Shown here: one piece after another, positions 29,101 through 34,562 of the stretch
Layout of the letters: every line of letters starts with the position of its first letter
Position numbering within the stretch: the stretch's first letter is position 1
Origin: JBMZCV01 sp049613665
GTDB lineage: Bacteria; Bacteroidota; Bacteroidia; Chitinophagales; UBA2359
Direction of reading: 5' to 3'
Length of the DNA: 36,478 nucleotides
Assembly: GCA_049613665.1 (NCBI GenBank)
Contig: JBMZCV010000027.1
Location: 1-36,478, forward strand
The notes under the pieces: generated by a model
The model's database searches: none
Told to the model about the DNA's origin: nothing
What the model saw: only the letters and a program-made list of their open reading frames with translations
Translations under genes and position numbers: made by a program

Positions 29101-31923
29101 ACTTCAACTGCTGGTCTTATTGATGTCGGAACTTACGAAAATGGTAGCTACAATATCACGATTACAGACCAAGCAAATTCGCTTTGTTCACAAAATATTG
29201 TTGGAAACAAAAGCTGTCTTGTACCGCCAAGTTGCGATTTAGAAGCAACTGCTCAAACGCTTTGTGTAACAGAAGAAAGCTATAATTTGACATTGAATAT
29301 AACAGGTAGCAGTACCTATATTATTGATGCAGGAGCAAATGGAGTTTTAACAAATCAAACAGCAGGAAGCATTGTTTTAGAAAACTTGCCAAATGGTTTT
29401 TACGACATCAGTATTATAGATGAAAACAATAATAGTTGTTTCCAAACTGTGGCAGGCGTAGAAGATTGCACGATACCTTTTGTTTGCGACCTTGCACTAG
29501 AAGCAGATGCTATTTGTATAGATAGCGAAACTTACGAAGTGGAAATAACACTTTCTGGCTCTGGTAGTTACGCCATTTCAGATGGCATAAATGAAGATTT
29601 AACAGGCCAAATAGCTGGAAATATTATACTTGGCCCTTATGAAAATGGCAACTACAATATTGCAGTAACAGACGAAGCAGATGCAAGCTGTTTCCAAAAT
29701 GTTTCAGGTATCAAAAACTGTGTAGAGCCGCCTACTTGCGACCTTCAAGCAACTGCCGAAACTTCTTGTATTGATGTAAATAATTATCAAATTATTTTAA
29801 CACTTACAGGAAGTAGCACTTACGCCATTTCAGATGGCATAAATGAGACTTTAACCGCTCAAACGGCTGGAACGATTGTTATTGGCCCTATTCCAAATGG
29901 AGATTATGCCATCACGATTACGGACGAAAACAATGCAATTTGCTTTCAAAACATAGGAGGTAGCAACAATTGCGAAGAACCTATTGAGTGTGATTTGAGC
30001 GTTTCGTCACAAACAGCATGTCTTGATGAAGAAAACTTTAATGTCGTTATCAATTTGTCTGGCTCTGGCGTTTATACTATTTCAGATGGCGTAAATGAAG
30101 ATTTGACAGGACAAACGAATGGCGAAATTACTGTTGGGCCATTGTCAAATGGTATTTATGAAATAACGATAACAGACAATACTCAAAATGACTGTTCTCA
30201 AACTATTTCAGGCTCAAATTCTTGCTTACCAAACTGCGACTTAGGAGCTATTGCTACGGCAGAATGTTTCAACAATGCTTTTTATAGCTTAAATGTTGTG
30301 CTTTCGGGTAGCAGCACTTATAGCATCAATGACGGCGTAAATGAAGTTTTGACAGGCCAAACTGCTGGAAATATCACGCTAGGGCCTATTCCAAATGGAT
30401 TTTACAACATCACGATAATGGACGAAGCAAACGACGATTGTAATATTGCCTTATCTGGCGTTCAATCATGCTTGCCAACTTGCGACCTCGAAGCAACAGC
30501 TACTGCCACTTGTACGGAAGATGGAAATTACGAACTTGTCATCAATTTGGAAGGTACAAGCACTTACAATATCAACGACGGTATCAACTCGCCTTTAACT
30601 GCTCAAACGGCTGGCGAAATTGTAGTCGGAACGTATTTTAGTGGTGCTTATAATATCACGATAACAGACGAAGACAATCTAAGTTGTAACTTAGTAATTT
30701 CTGATACAAAAGACTGCATCGAAGACTTAGAGTCTGCTATTGGACAACTTGTTTTCAATGACTTGAACGAAAATGGTATTTTTGATGAAGCAACAGAAAG
30801 CGGTTTGGCAGACGTAACCGTAACTTTAATTCAAGTAACAGAGCCAAATCCAAATGCTTCGAGCAGCAGTCCGCCAGACGAAGTTGTGGCGACAACCGTA
30901 ACAGATGAAAATGGATATTATCTATTTCCAAATGTAGCAGAAGGAGAGTATTATTTGTTATTTGAGATTTTAAATGGTTTTGTAGCTTCGCCAAAAGACC
31001 AAGGAACAGATGATGCCATTGATAGCGATATAAACGATGTAGGCGAAACCGATATTTTCACAGTAACTAACAATGAAATCATTTTGCATAAAAGTGCAGG
31101 CTTCTTTGCCAATCCTGTTTGCGATGAGTTTGTAACAGAATTTTTTGATATTTGCGATGGCACCAATGGTTATCTAATCGTTGCGATAGATGGCGGACAA
31201 GAGCCTTATACCATTACGATAGGTGGTTTCTTTAGCGAAACATTTACAGATGCAGATTTACCACTTGAACCAATTGGCCCTATTCAAAATCTTATTGTTT
31301 TTGAAGCAACAGTTGTAGATGCCAACAATTGTGCAAGCACTTATACAAGCTCATTCTCTTGCGGAACGGTAGCGGTCGAATTGCTCGATTTTAGCGGCTT
31401 AGTATTGGAAGAAGGCAACTTGTTGAAATGGATTACGGCAAGCGAAACCAACAACGATTTCTTTACGCTGATGCACAGCACCAACGGAACAGATTTTGAG
31501 CCAATTGCAACGATTGACGGAGCAGGAACAACAACGACAACTTTGGCCTATGAGCATTTGCACAAAGAAGCACCAAACGGCGTGAGCTACTATCGCTTAG
31601 ACCAAACAGACTTTGATGGCACAATGACAAGTTCAAATATTGTTTCGCTTATCAGAACAGAATATGACTTTGATATTGTCAATATTTTGCCTGTTCCAGC
31701 CAGCAATACGATTGATGTAGTGTTTACGACAGACCAAAAAACAGATAAAGTTCAAGCTATAATTTATGATGTTTTAGGCCGAAAAGTCATTGACGAAACC
31801 ATTTTGATAAATACTTTTGCCAACAACTTACAGTTTGATATTTCACGCTTTGCAGCAGGAACTTACATTCTGACATTGCAAAATGGCGAAAAAATGATTA
31901 GCAAAAAGTTTGTAAAAGAATAG
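17119..31923 (+). CDS. Giant SprB-like T9SS-exported surface protein, 4934 residues
   Basis: The ATG at 17119 opens a signal peptide (MKQTLFRFILISLCLY ... VSAQ). Residues about 25-440 are a Cys-containing region I do not recognise. Residues 441-1614 hold 13 SprB-like modules (ATGG-PPYTY ... GxYxVxVxDANGC). Residues 1615-4536 hold about 35 tandem four-Cys modules. Residues about 4541-4650 are SdrD-B-like with a calcium-loop-like DLNENGIFDE. Residues about 4751-4845 are fibronectin-like (ELLDFSGLVLEEGNLLKWIT). Residues about 4850-4934 are a type A T9SS sorting domain (ILPVPASNTIDVVF ... FAAGTYILTL ... KKFVKE). The protein should leave by Sec then T9SS and form a long surface filament of roughly half a megadalton. 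SprB of Flavobacterium johnsoniae, a mobile gliding adhesin, is the closest known analogue. The repeat array is nearly free of Lys and Arg. Adhesion or gliding is inferred, and no enzyme motif is seen. Confidence 0.9.
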   Translation: MKQTLFRFILISLCLYSTMVSAQNPPYATIIEGPTQNGPSFDFTVRLDPNVLPDCNFYTFDCNEQGLGLESVQIHWILKAYGNCADCTVSGDTVQTGSFPFGFWGTTSVVGNSDFGTDCANPGGTDRNLSVFTKLCNGLEYELITYAFNPLYDKGVISNGSDFPGGPYRCCGGYPSFGSIDAMQECNDDVNGWLNPSRPQSYFFDFQGTPVPPAFSVDANIDDGDVVDCGYNLQSTMNITPNAACIKSTLIYQTYLNGTIVQTETAACINAPFTFDSDYSLAACPELSCILPDNALEIPCGVNTIRWEAFEDCPDAVVASREITFTVECPEADELEISDDIICPNETVTVSVVTPANVSIPYENGTYEMHFNNVSPYENPNTNYIGSGQTQVLTNDGTFPYNEELTVTGTVWENFDTSGPLGCETTATASETFIMLEEISLNVELQACNFNAINITATGGYPAYDSNTGYAYDAGALGNNTTGLFENVVTGIYDVTVSDDFGCNAVLQVEVNQGIEVTLSPVECNDFNTFSLNVDGGQPSNPSYDDLTLYTITSDIDGLLGTPDANGDFTVTNVSAGNHTLTIAYEHLNIDGSPSGIFCSEIRNIDIFDEIVITLNEDPCLFFNQVVIDEIVGGDNSDYTIFISTQAAPNSTNDVTTNEGSLSGAGTLTGVSAGNYHIVVEDGRGCLFSVPIEVKDNSDAAVTIGTTCEANTIEVSSENGSDEWTYYLVNVGGNYENPTDLVTTPISATVDSPNNYSGTFSNIAAGNYEVVAVSDLGCTVLTAAATAYDAIVLEQASFCEGGDIGVSATGGYASATNGSFTYILSDANATVLEQNTTGIFSGYTPAIYTITAYDGKPNTADALGCSENIEIELFETLSLDFEANPCNGNNSATITNISGGSGIEYTVFLTETEGSLDIATSENGLPLTFTTTNINDFPYTFLNLIPETAYYIVASSGITNPETNELCTASFGPISAAEAPEATAEIPACGEFNSVSASVSETNGPYDFFLYEGVDNLQGAPNIPTQTYDQDAALAGAANSTLGVPLAALGVSNNITFSNVEVGNYTLYSLDSDACIVAETLVQAYDEMEITLGTASCATNSIEVLGVTGGHDPFYFSDATNYILFLSTNDIPNATNNVTSNEGQLNGDGTFTNVADGSYFVIAEDDRGCQTSLPVTVGSDVSLSFSEANCDTPTGSATVTGEGGQNDWSFYLYENDGDFDENNPQNGNGWVASDLADGSGNDNTGDFSGVAGGDYTVYGVDAGDCVTSLSGIKIYDALSIEIAENDCGLGNIEVTNVSGGSDPSIFADGDYTVFVSTTAAPNATNNVTTNEGTLSGTGTFTGLAIGDYHVVLEDANGCQISVPVSILSQASITQLPTNDCALNISVQTTGGTPNWTFYLYDDNGTFDAENPENAGNGWVATVVGTSENTGTFENLDNGTYDVFALDANNCEQLLSDIILDANNLLTIENNSDLCDYGIVNLAASGGTSPYTYTLVNLGGTVFGTNTNGSFTGVFTDTYNVNVEDANGCSGTLEISVSGEALDIVTPYNCEAGFVATGGTPPYTYQLWTNSLSPTLVAESENGAFPDVDGGEYLLYVTDANDCLLNVVVNCEPQDCDLEATATTECVDENSYNVIVSLSGTGIYTIAYGTETLTGQTAGDITLSGFANGDYDISITDENLADCSQNLTGTNDCAGCDLSISYEIECIDADNFELVLTIEGSGTYDISNGLFPLPNFTAGTYTFDFSNGNTYTLTVYDPNDETCSESITFNNTEDCAECDLQASAITNCINNDTYNVIITLSGTSTYNITDGIHFPINNQGTGQVTMGPFPNGDYSINVVDTNDPTCTQTLTGSQDCFECGLQVSVTTECIDTESFNAAVNIVGEGTFAISNGPVTIGGLTAGTENIIFLNGDVNLTVTSEQDPSCFENVSFGEDCFLCDLSASATTQCIDSESYNVVVTFSGSGEYNISDGINAPLNDVSAGTYTLGPIPNGDYNIEIVTNNILEECTETLTGTNDCFECDIQVSSITECVDADSYNVILNLNADGFYTINDGVNPPLTNQVAGVITVGPIPNGDYSITVTNEQEETCFETVSGTKDCFECELEVSYTTECTSLNGFDLNVTIVGENTYTITNGAVDLPGFTAGTYTISFLNGGHTLEITDEDNVSCSETISFEEDCAICDVEASATTACIDDESYSVLLTLSGTDIYTVSDGVNAPLTNQAAGQIVLGPFQNGTYSITITSENVEDCEQVITGEDNCFECDLEVSYTSECTGLEGYDLALTISGTGTYTLNNGLETITGLTTGTQTISLLNGETTLEIFSEIDNTCIETIALNEDCAICDFTASGEAECIDNSFYNVNINLAGFGTFTVSDGINPPLTNVSAGTVSVGPIPSGDYSITVTQEQLEDCEQVITGTNECFECEFEASIGTSCAGFLEYNLFVELFGLGTYTVEASNGEVLTGQDSGIIFLGLFDNGDYSVTVTSEIDETCFTVLSGNEDCFVCQLEASATPECINPSSYNVEVTFSGVGNYIISDGINDDLTGQTQGTYTFGPYDSLNDYNISIVSEEDETCVQELSGVQDCFECVLPTSATAVCIDDENYQVAFTITGTGTYSINDGTDVQTGVEAGVIALGPYPNGDYSILITSEFDETCNTILSGESDCFVCDLEVSASTACLSEEFYTININLEGSGTYTIEAGNDEILTGQSAGLIPFGPFPNGEYFITITSEADPNCTTNISGIEDCFEPFECDLTVSATTLCNDLGPNPDTENYLVNVNLQGTGTYLVSSSTGDFLTGQTAGDILMGPFPNGVYNIFITSDENEECSVNISGTEDCTQEIICDPSVSTQVNCIDLSSYEVTLSLTGTGTFIINATDIDVVLEGQTAGEITVGPFPSGDFSIEIFSEQNDECNITASGTGLCSFTCDLVIDSEIVCNENGTYNILLDIEGESTYTVLSGIGAPIPNVSAGVIELGPYADNTPYEVSVINQSNSFCNQSIGGIFICEPEIPCDLVVTLDPRCENGILLIFMIIEGSSTYTVYDGIPAVPVTGLTAGVYEFDQGTSPVFEYYQIVDENNPDCTYEIQLGNGCDGNCDLFASHEVVCQPDGSYDLFVYIEGTGVYDIDLFAFSESDEINNVGAGTYVFEGLTFDNFSLNIDQNGFNLCEADINGSGACEAFETCDLAMSLNTNCVNINNELQFILEVEISGSGEYTLDDGFEIILENIPAGTYELGPYIFGEGIFIQVYDSNPIVFDCFASSFISFACDEICDSDQTDFEISYETECFDNDSYMLYVTVEGDLEYDITDGFEIILENIPAGTYELGPYGEDFFFFIIVSIAGNPECFQDFLGNSNCNTVTVCDLNATIEPICAEDGNTYELDIIINGTGLYTIEYGNGETINNVQFGQYSLGPFQNGPYEIVVFDSNNNSCQQVFSGSNFCEEPPVCDLNVEAQTICIDEFSYTVELNISGTGTYTIYADDFPVVTGVSANVLTIGNYANDTPYDLKVVDENDNVCFQSFSGTFSCFEGPVCDLNVTVSVDCIAETGTYFLMLNLQGSSSYTIFSESGENIFGQTAGTVVLGPYTQEFYEIFIIDESNDNCFQNIFGTAACVEPNCDLEVILDFECANDNEYNVLVTILGSGTYNIYDGLEVQFPFGTNLLLEGVTFGQYIVGPFENGTSQILVLDPNNTACFVDFINFRDCEDPDLCDLDSSVETFCNEDGTFDVVITVGGSSDYEVTLFDGWNGPTIEELNNVAGGTSVQMGPVTTGEYYVFIQDQEFGPCDQDFRGTTECETTPCDLSTNVQVICEGEDEYSILLTIEGSDTYIVDSGLGIFLDDAEAGEYLFGPFPTSFEFYEVFVVGNSNDNCVSGISGLVDCNTSSVCDLNATAVLDCISGDTYNLTLTVSGSGTYNIFSNAGEAIGVSAGEYTVGPFSLNTYEIFIEDIENPNCFTEITGTESCIENCDLDATAATVCVDENNFSLSLNLSGNSTYIIDDGTGSPLTSTAGLIDVGTYENGSYNITITDQANSLCSQNIVGNKSCLVPPSCDLEATAQTLCVTEESYNLTLNITGSSTYIIDAGANGVLTNQTAGSIVLENLPNGFYDISIIDENNNSCFQTVAGVEDCTIPFVCDLALEADAICIDSETYEVEITLSGSGSYAISDGINEDLTGQIAGNIILGPYENGNYNIAVTDEADASCFQNVSGIKNCVEPPTCDLQATAETSCIDVNNYQIILTLTGSSTYAISDGINETLTAQTAGTIVIGPIPNGDYAITITDENNAICFQNIGGSNNCEEPIECDLSVSSQTACLDEENFNVVINLSGSGVYTISDGVNEDLTGQTNGEITVGPLSNGIYEITITDNTQNDCSQTISGSNSCLPNCDLGAIATAECFNNAFYSLNVVLSGSSTYSINDGVNEVLTGQTAGNITLGPIPNGFYNITIMDEANDDCNIALSGVQSCLPTCDLEATATATCTEDGNYELVINLEGTSTYNINDGINSPLTAQTAGEIVVGTYFSGAYNITITDEDNLSCNLVISDTKDCIEDLESAIGQLVFNDLNENGIFDEATESGLADVTVTLIQVTEPNPNASSSSPPDEVVATTVTDENGYYLFPNVAEGEYYLLFEILNGFVASPKDQGTDDAIDSDINDVGETDIFTVTNNEIILHKSAGFFANPVCDEFVTEFFDICDGTNGYLIVAIDGGQEPYTITIGGFFSETFTDADLPLEPIGPIQNLIVFEATVVDANNCASTYTSSFSCGTVAVELLDFSGLVLEEGNLLKWITASETNNDFFTLMHSTNGTDFEPIATIDGAGTTTTTLAYEHLHKEAPNGVSYYRLDQTDFDGTMTSSNIVSLIRTEYDFDIVNILPVPASNTIDVVFTTDQKTDKVQAIIYDVLGRKVIDETILINTFANNLQFDISRFAAGTYILTLQNGEKMISKKFVKE
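18439..21960 (+). repeat. Thirteen SprB-like modules of the giant protein
   Basis: Each module is about 75-125 residues with a Cys near its start and a Cys near its end. The end motif is of the kind (A/D)GxYxVxxxDxxGC. Several carry the classic SprB text, such as ATGGTPPYTY and VEDANGCSG. Neighbouring modules alternate: those beginning near 18960, 20380 and 20950 share an (I/V)FxSTxxxPNxTNxVTxNEG stretch, while their neighbours share a WxFYLY stretch. Confidence 0.75.
21961..30726 (+). repeat. About 35 tandem four-cysteine modules of the giant protein
   Basis: By hand I count 35 modules with a mean length near 83 residues (for example starts at 21961, 22201, 22447 and 22690). The consensus order is CDLxxxxxxxC, an (Y/F)xVxxxLxGxGTY strand, an (I/V)xDG turn, LTGQTAGxIxLGPxPNGDY, an (I/S)ITxxxxxxC strand, and SGxxxC. 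Each module thus has two closely spaced Cys near its start and two near its end, which suggests two disulfides per Ig-like sandwich. I do not recognise a named family for this module. Confidence 0.85.
26746..27075 (+). repeat. Near-identical 60-bp segments in two adjacent modules
   Basis: Bases 26746-26805 and 27016-27075 differ at a single position (a synonymous C/T in a Tyr codon). They encode DGFEIILENIPAGTYELGPY in both modules. The flanking parts of the modules are diverged. The distance is exactly 270 bases, one 90-residue module. Confidence 0.9.
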
Positions 31924-31970
31924 TTTTTTTTTACTAAGTAGTCAAACAAAAATAAATGTACATCTCGTTG

Positions 31971-32041
31971 AAGCTAACACGCTGAACATCAATGCGTTAG
32001 CAACGAATCGACCATTTATTAAATAGTGCTTGGCACTTAAC
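31971..32041 (+). repeat. Dispersed intergenic repeat, family A, reference copy
   Basis: It reads AAGCTAACACGCTGAAC, ATCAATGCGTTAGCAAC (the two form an imperfect GCTAAC/GTTAGC hairpin), GAATCGACCATTTA and TTAAATAGTGCTTGGCACTT. The tail contains a perfect small hairpin AGTGC-TTG-GCACT. A second partial start (AATCAATGAGTTAGATTT) follows at about 32049. Confidence 0.75.
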
Positions 32042-32113
32042 ATATTGAAAATCAATGAGTTAGATTTTATAAAGGCACATTTTATTTTACCAAAAAAATA
32101 AAAAGCATATTTG

Positions 32114-32158
32114 AAATGTCTTGCGAGCTATGTGATAGCTTGCAAGACATTTTTTTTT
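32114..32158 (+). terminator. Rho-independent terminator after the giant gene
   Basis: AAATGTCTTGCGAGCTAT pairs with ATAGCTTGCAAGACATTT (one mismatch) around a three-base GTG loop, followed by eight T. It lies 190 bases after the stop codon. Confidence 0.92.
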
Positions 32159-32237
32159 AATGCTTGCATAAAAAAAGGATATACTTTGTGAAAAAAGGTT
32201 TTGTCATCTAGGATACTTTTCATTGTCTAAAAAACTT

Positions 32238-32245
32238 TACTTTTG
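32238..32245 (+). promoter_or_regulatory. Possible -7 box for arsM
   Basis: TACTTTTG matches TAnnTTTG and would place transcription start about 25 bases before the ATG. No convincing -33 TTTG is present at the standard distance. I see no palindrome resembling an ArsR operator between the terminator and the gene. Confidence 0.3.
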
Positions 32246-32275
32246 AGAAAAGTTTTTACTAAAAAAATATTTACA

Positions 32276-33247
32276 ATGCAAACCTATTTAAAAGCAACCA
32301 ACGATTTATATAAAAAAGCAGCCGAAACACCACAAGAAGGCTTATGTTGCACAACAACTCCTATTTGGAAACTGCCAGACTTAGAAATTCCAGACATCAT
32401 GTTACGCATGAATTATGGCTGTGGTAGCACTGTTCATCCACATGATTTGAGGCATTCGCCAAAAGTCTTGTATGTCGGTGTTGGAGGAGGCATGGAACTT
32501 TTGCAATTTGCCTATTTTAGCCGCCACAAAGCAAGTATTATTGGTGTAGATATAGTAGAAGAAATGTTGGCAGCATCGGCCAAAAATTTTAAAGAAGCCG
32601 AAAAGAAAAATGCTTGGTTTTCGAGTGATTTCATTGATTTGCGAAAAGGAGACGCTTTAAATTTGCCTGTTGAAAACGAAAGTATAGATGTAGCTGCTCA
32701 AAATTGTCTATTCAATATCTTTAAAATAGACGATTTAAAGCTTGCTTTAGCCGAAATGTACCGAGTATTGAAGCCACACGGTCGCCTCGTACTATCAGAC
32801 CCGATTTCGCAACAGGAAATGCCTGAACATTTGCGAAACAACGACCATTTGCGAGCTTTGTGTTTGAGCGGAGCTTTGACTTTGAAGCAGTACATAAAAA
32901 TGCTAACAGATTGCGGTTTTGGAACAATAGAAGTGCGTGCAAAACGACCTTATCGCATTTTGTCGCCAAAAAAGTATGACATTCAAGAGCTTATATATAT
33001 CGAAAGTGTAGAAGTATGTGCCATCAAAGACCCAATGCCCAAAGATGGCCCTTGTGTTTTTACAGGAAAAACAGCTATTTATTTTGGCGAAGAAGAGTTT
33101 TTTGATGACGAAAAAGGGGATACATTATCTTCAAATCAGCCGCTACCTGTGTGCGATAAAACTGCTAAAGCCTTAGAAAACTTGAAGCGAAAGGATATTT
33201 TTATTTCGCCTGCTACTTGGTTCTATGATGGTGGAGGCTGTTGTTAG
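32276..33247 (+). CDS. arsM: Arsenite methyltransferase ArsM, arsenosugar-biosynthesis type
   Basis: This 323-residue cytosolic SAM-dependent methyltransferase starts at the ATG at 32276 (MQTYLKATNDLYKK); an upstream TTG frame adds an unlikely tail. SAM motif I is VLYVGVGGG at 64-72, followed by GVDIVEEML. Candidate arsenic-binding cysteines are the CC pair at 24-25, Cys49 in MNYGCGSTV, the Cys of AAQNCLFNIF, and the terminal GGGCC. The body (VLYVGVGGG, QNCLFNIF, CLSGAL, PYRIL, VFTGKTAIYFG, VCDKTA, YDGGGCC) matches my memory of the ArsM subfamily linked to arsenosugar synthesis. That subfamily methylates arsenite before the radical-SAM enzyme ArsS acts. No arsS, arsR or efflux gene is adjacent. 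The gene is monocistronic, with its own strong terminator. Confidence 0.88.
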   Translation: MQTYLKATNDLYKKAAETPQEGLCCTTTPIWKLPDLEIPDIMLRMNYGCGSTVHPHDLRHSPKVLYVGVGGGMELLQFAYFSRHKASIIGVDIVEEMLAASAKNFKEAEKKNAWFSSDFIDLRKGDALNLPVENESIDVAAQNCLFNIFKIDDLKLALAEMYRVLKPHGRLVLSDPISQQEMPEHLRNNDHLRALCLSGALTLKQYIKMLTDCGFGTIEVRAKRPYRILSPKKYDIQELIYIESVEVCAIKDPMPKDGPCVFTGKTAIYFGEEEFFDDEKGDTLSSNQPLPVCDKTAKALENLKRKDIFISPATWFYDGGGCC

Positions 33248-33275
33248 ATGAAAATGAAAGCAATGTATTTTTTTG

Positions 33276-33321
33276 AAAAACCTAGCACATTTTGACACTA
33301 TCAAAATGTGCTAGGTTTTTT
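33276..33321 (+). terminator. Rho-independent terminator after arsM
   Basis: A perfect 20-bp stem (AAAAACCTAGCACATTTTGA with its complement) around the loop CACTA, ending in a run of T. Confidence 0.95.
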
Positions 33322-33424
33322 GCTATTAAAAAGCAATAAACTATTTTAAATAAAATAGGAGTTCTTTTCCGAAACAAATCACATCACATTTATAGCAAAA
33401 AAAGCATTATAATTGCACTTATTC

Positions 33425-33646
33425 CAGCTATTCTCGGTTTAACAAAAGAAATCTTTTTTGATAGGAGAAACATACTATTTTTCAGTTCAAAAGGCCATAA
33501 AAATAGGAAATATTGGTCTTCTTAGCCTAAAAAAAATAGTATGTTTAAACTTTTGATAAAAAAGGCCTTAAAAACTAATTGCTGACATAGAAAAACAAGT
33601 AAGTATTTTTTATAATATTTATTTTATTTCAAAGCGAGAATAGCTG
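33425..33646. mobile_element. 222-bp MITE-like element with 12-bp TIRs and 9-bp target duplication
   Basis: The ends are perfect inverted repeats: CAGCTATTCTCG at 33425-33436 and CGAGAATAGCTG at 33635-33646. The similarity continues inward imperfectly for about 10-15 more bases (GTTTAACAAAA versus CTTTGAAATAA). Immediately outside lies CACTTATTC on both sides (33416-33424 and 33647-33655), a 9-bp target-site duplication. Inside is another inverted repeat, CATACTATTTTT (33471-33482) with AAAAATAGTATG (33532-33543). There is no open frame of note, so it must have been moved by a transposase encoded elsewhere. The 9-bp duplication fits several IS families, and I cannot name the parent. Confidence 0.85.
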
Positions 33647-33674
33647 CACTTATTCACTTGCACTCATTTTTATT

Positions 33675-33783
33675 CGTAACTATTTGGGTGTGAACTTTTG
33701 AGCAAAAGAACTGCCATATAAATGGAAATAGGCATTTTTTAGCCAAAATTGTCACAACATAAGTGCCAAATACTATTTAAATA
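33675..33783 (-). repeat. Dispersed intergenic repeat, family S, copy 3, fused to a family A tail
   Basis: Read on the minus strand: ATTTAAATAGTATTTGGCAC (a family A-like tail), then GTTGTGACAATTTTGGCTAA, CTCAAAAGTT and ACACCCAAATAGTTAC. The central block is identical to that at 4751-4830. It is upstream of the WG-repeat gene, in inverse orientation to it. Confidence 0.7.
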
Positions 33784-33890
33784 GTTGTTCTGAAATGCCA
33801 GCTTATTTTTATTTAGGTACTCAAATAGTTGCTTTTATTCCATTATCAAAAAAATAAATTTTGAGAAATCACAAAAAACAAATTATTACA

Positions 33891-34547
33891 ATGTCTAAGA
33901 TTATAAAACCTCATCTTTGGGAAAAAGAAGAAAACGATATAAATACTGAAATTGCAAGAAAATATCATTTAGCTATAGATGAGTTGGAAAAGTTGAAAGC
34001 TACACTTTTTGAAACTAAAAAAGAATTGCAAACAAATTTGGCTACTACACAACAATTGAAGCAAGCTTTGAACGAAGAGAAAAAACAAGTTCGACAACTC
34101 GAAGTGGATAAGGTGCAGCTATTGTCTAAAGCTATGATGTATGATTATATCGACTATTTTTCCGACAATATGGCCTTGGTAAAAAGAGCTGGAAAGTATG
34201 GCTTTATTGATAAAGTCGGCAATGAAATCATCAACTTGATATATGACGATGCCTTGCCATTTTCAGAGAATTTGGCTGCCGTAGAAAAAAATGAAAAATT
34301 TGGTTTTATCGACCAAACAGGAAACATAATTATTGACTTTGCATACAATGATGTAGCTAGTTTTTCGGAGGGTTTGGCAAAAGTAGAAAACGATGGCAAA
34401 TTTGGGTTTATCAACAAAACAGGAAACATAGTTATTGCTTTGAGCTACGATTATGCTTATGATTTTTGCGAAGGTTTGGCCAAAGTGAAAAAAGAAGGCT
34501 TATACTTTTATATCAACCAGAAAGGGGAGCTTGTAAAAGAAGCATAA
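33891..34547 (+). CDS. WG-repeat protein with N-terminal coiled coil
   Basis: This 218-residue protein starts at the ATG at 33891; the frame opens further upstream only with a TTG. Residues about 15-80 are a charged heptad-like helix (LEKLKATLFETKKELQTNL ...), probably a coiled coil. Residues 84-218 hold four WG (KWG-type) repeats spaced about 34 residues, with the signature drifted to KYGFID, KFGFID, KFGFIN and LYFYIN. Each repeat has a preceding (N/E)(M/L)A(L/A)V or EGLAKV strand. There is no signal peptide, so it is probably cytoplasmic, unlike many WG-repeat proteins. WG repeats form beta-propeller-like or solenoid scaffolds for protein contacts, and the partner is unknown. It ends at a strong bidirectional terminator. 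Confidence 0.85.
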   Translation: MSKIIKPHLWEKEENDINTEIARKYHLAIDELEKLKATLFETKKELQTNLATTQQLKQALNEEKKQVRQLEVDKVQLLSKAMMYDYIDYFSDNMALVKRAGKYGFIDKVGNEIINLIYDDALPFSENLAAVEKNEKFGFIDQTGNIIIDFAYNDVASFSEGLAKVENDGKFGFINKTGNIVIALSYDYAYDFCEGLAKVKKEGLYFYINQKGELVKEA

Positions 34548-34562
34548 TTTTCGACATAAAAA

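Noticed and set aside
21961..30726. Regularly spaced repeats resembling a CRISPR array at low resolution
   Set aside because: The period is about 250 bases, the frame is open throughout, and similarity is at the protein level with synonymous change. These are protein modules.
17246..31166. Many minus-strand open frames of 60-115 codons inside the giant gene
   Set aside because: They are antisense shadows created by the low stop density opposite an Asp/Asn/Thr/Gly-rich repeat protein. They have no domain content and overlap one another.
33411..33670. tRNA or other structured RNA gene
   Set aside because: The inverted repeats here are explained by the MITE ends and internal palindrome, and no T-loop or anticodon-arm pattern is present.
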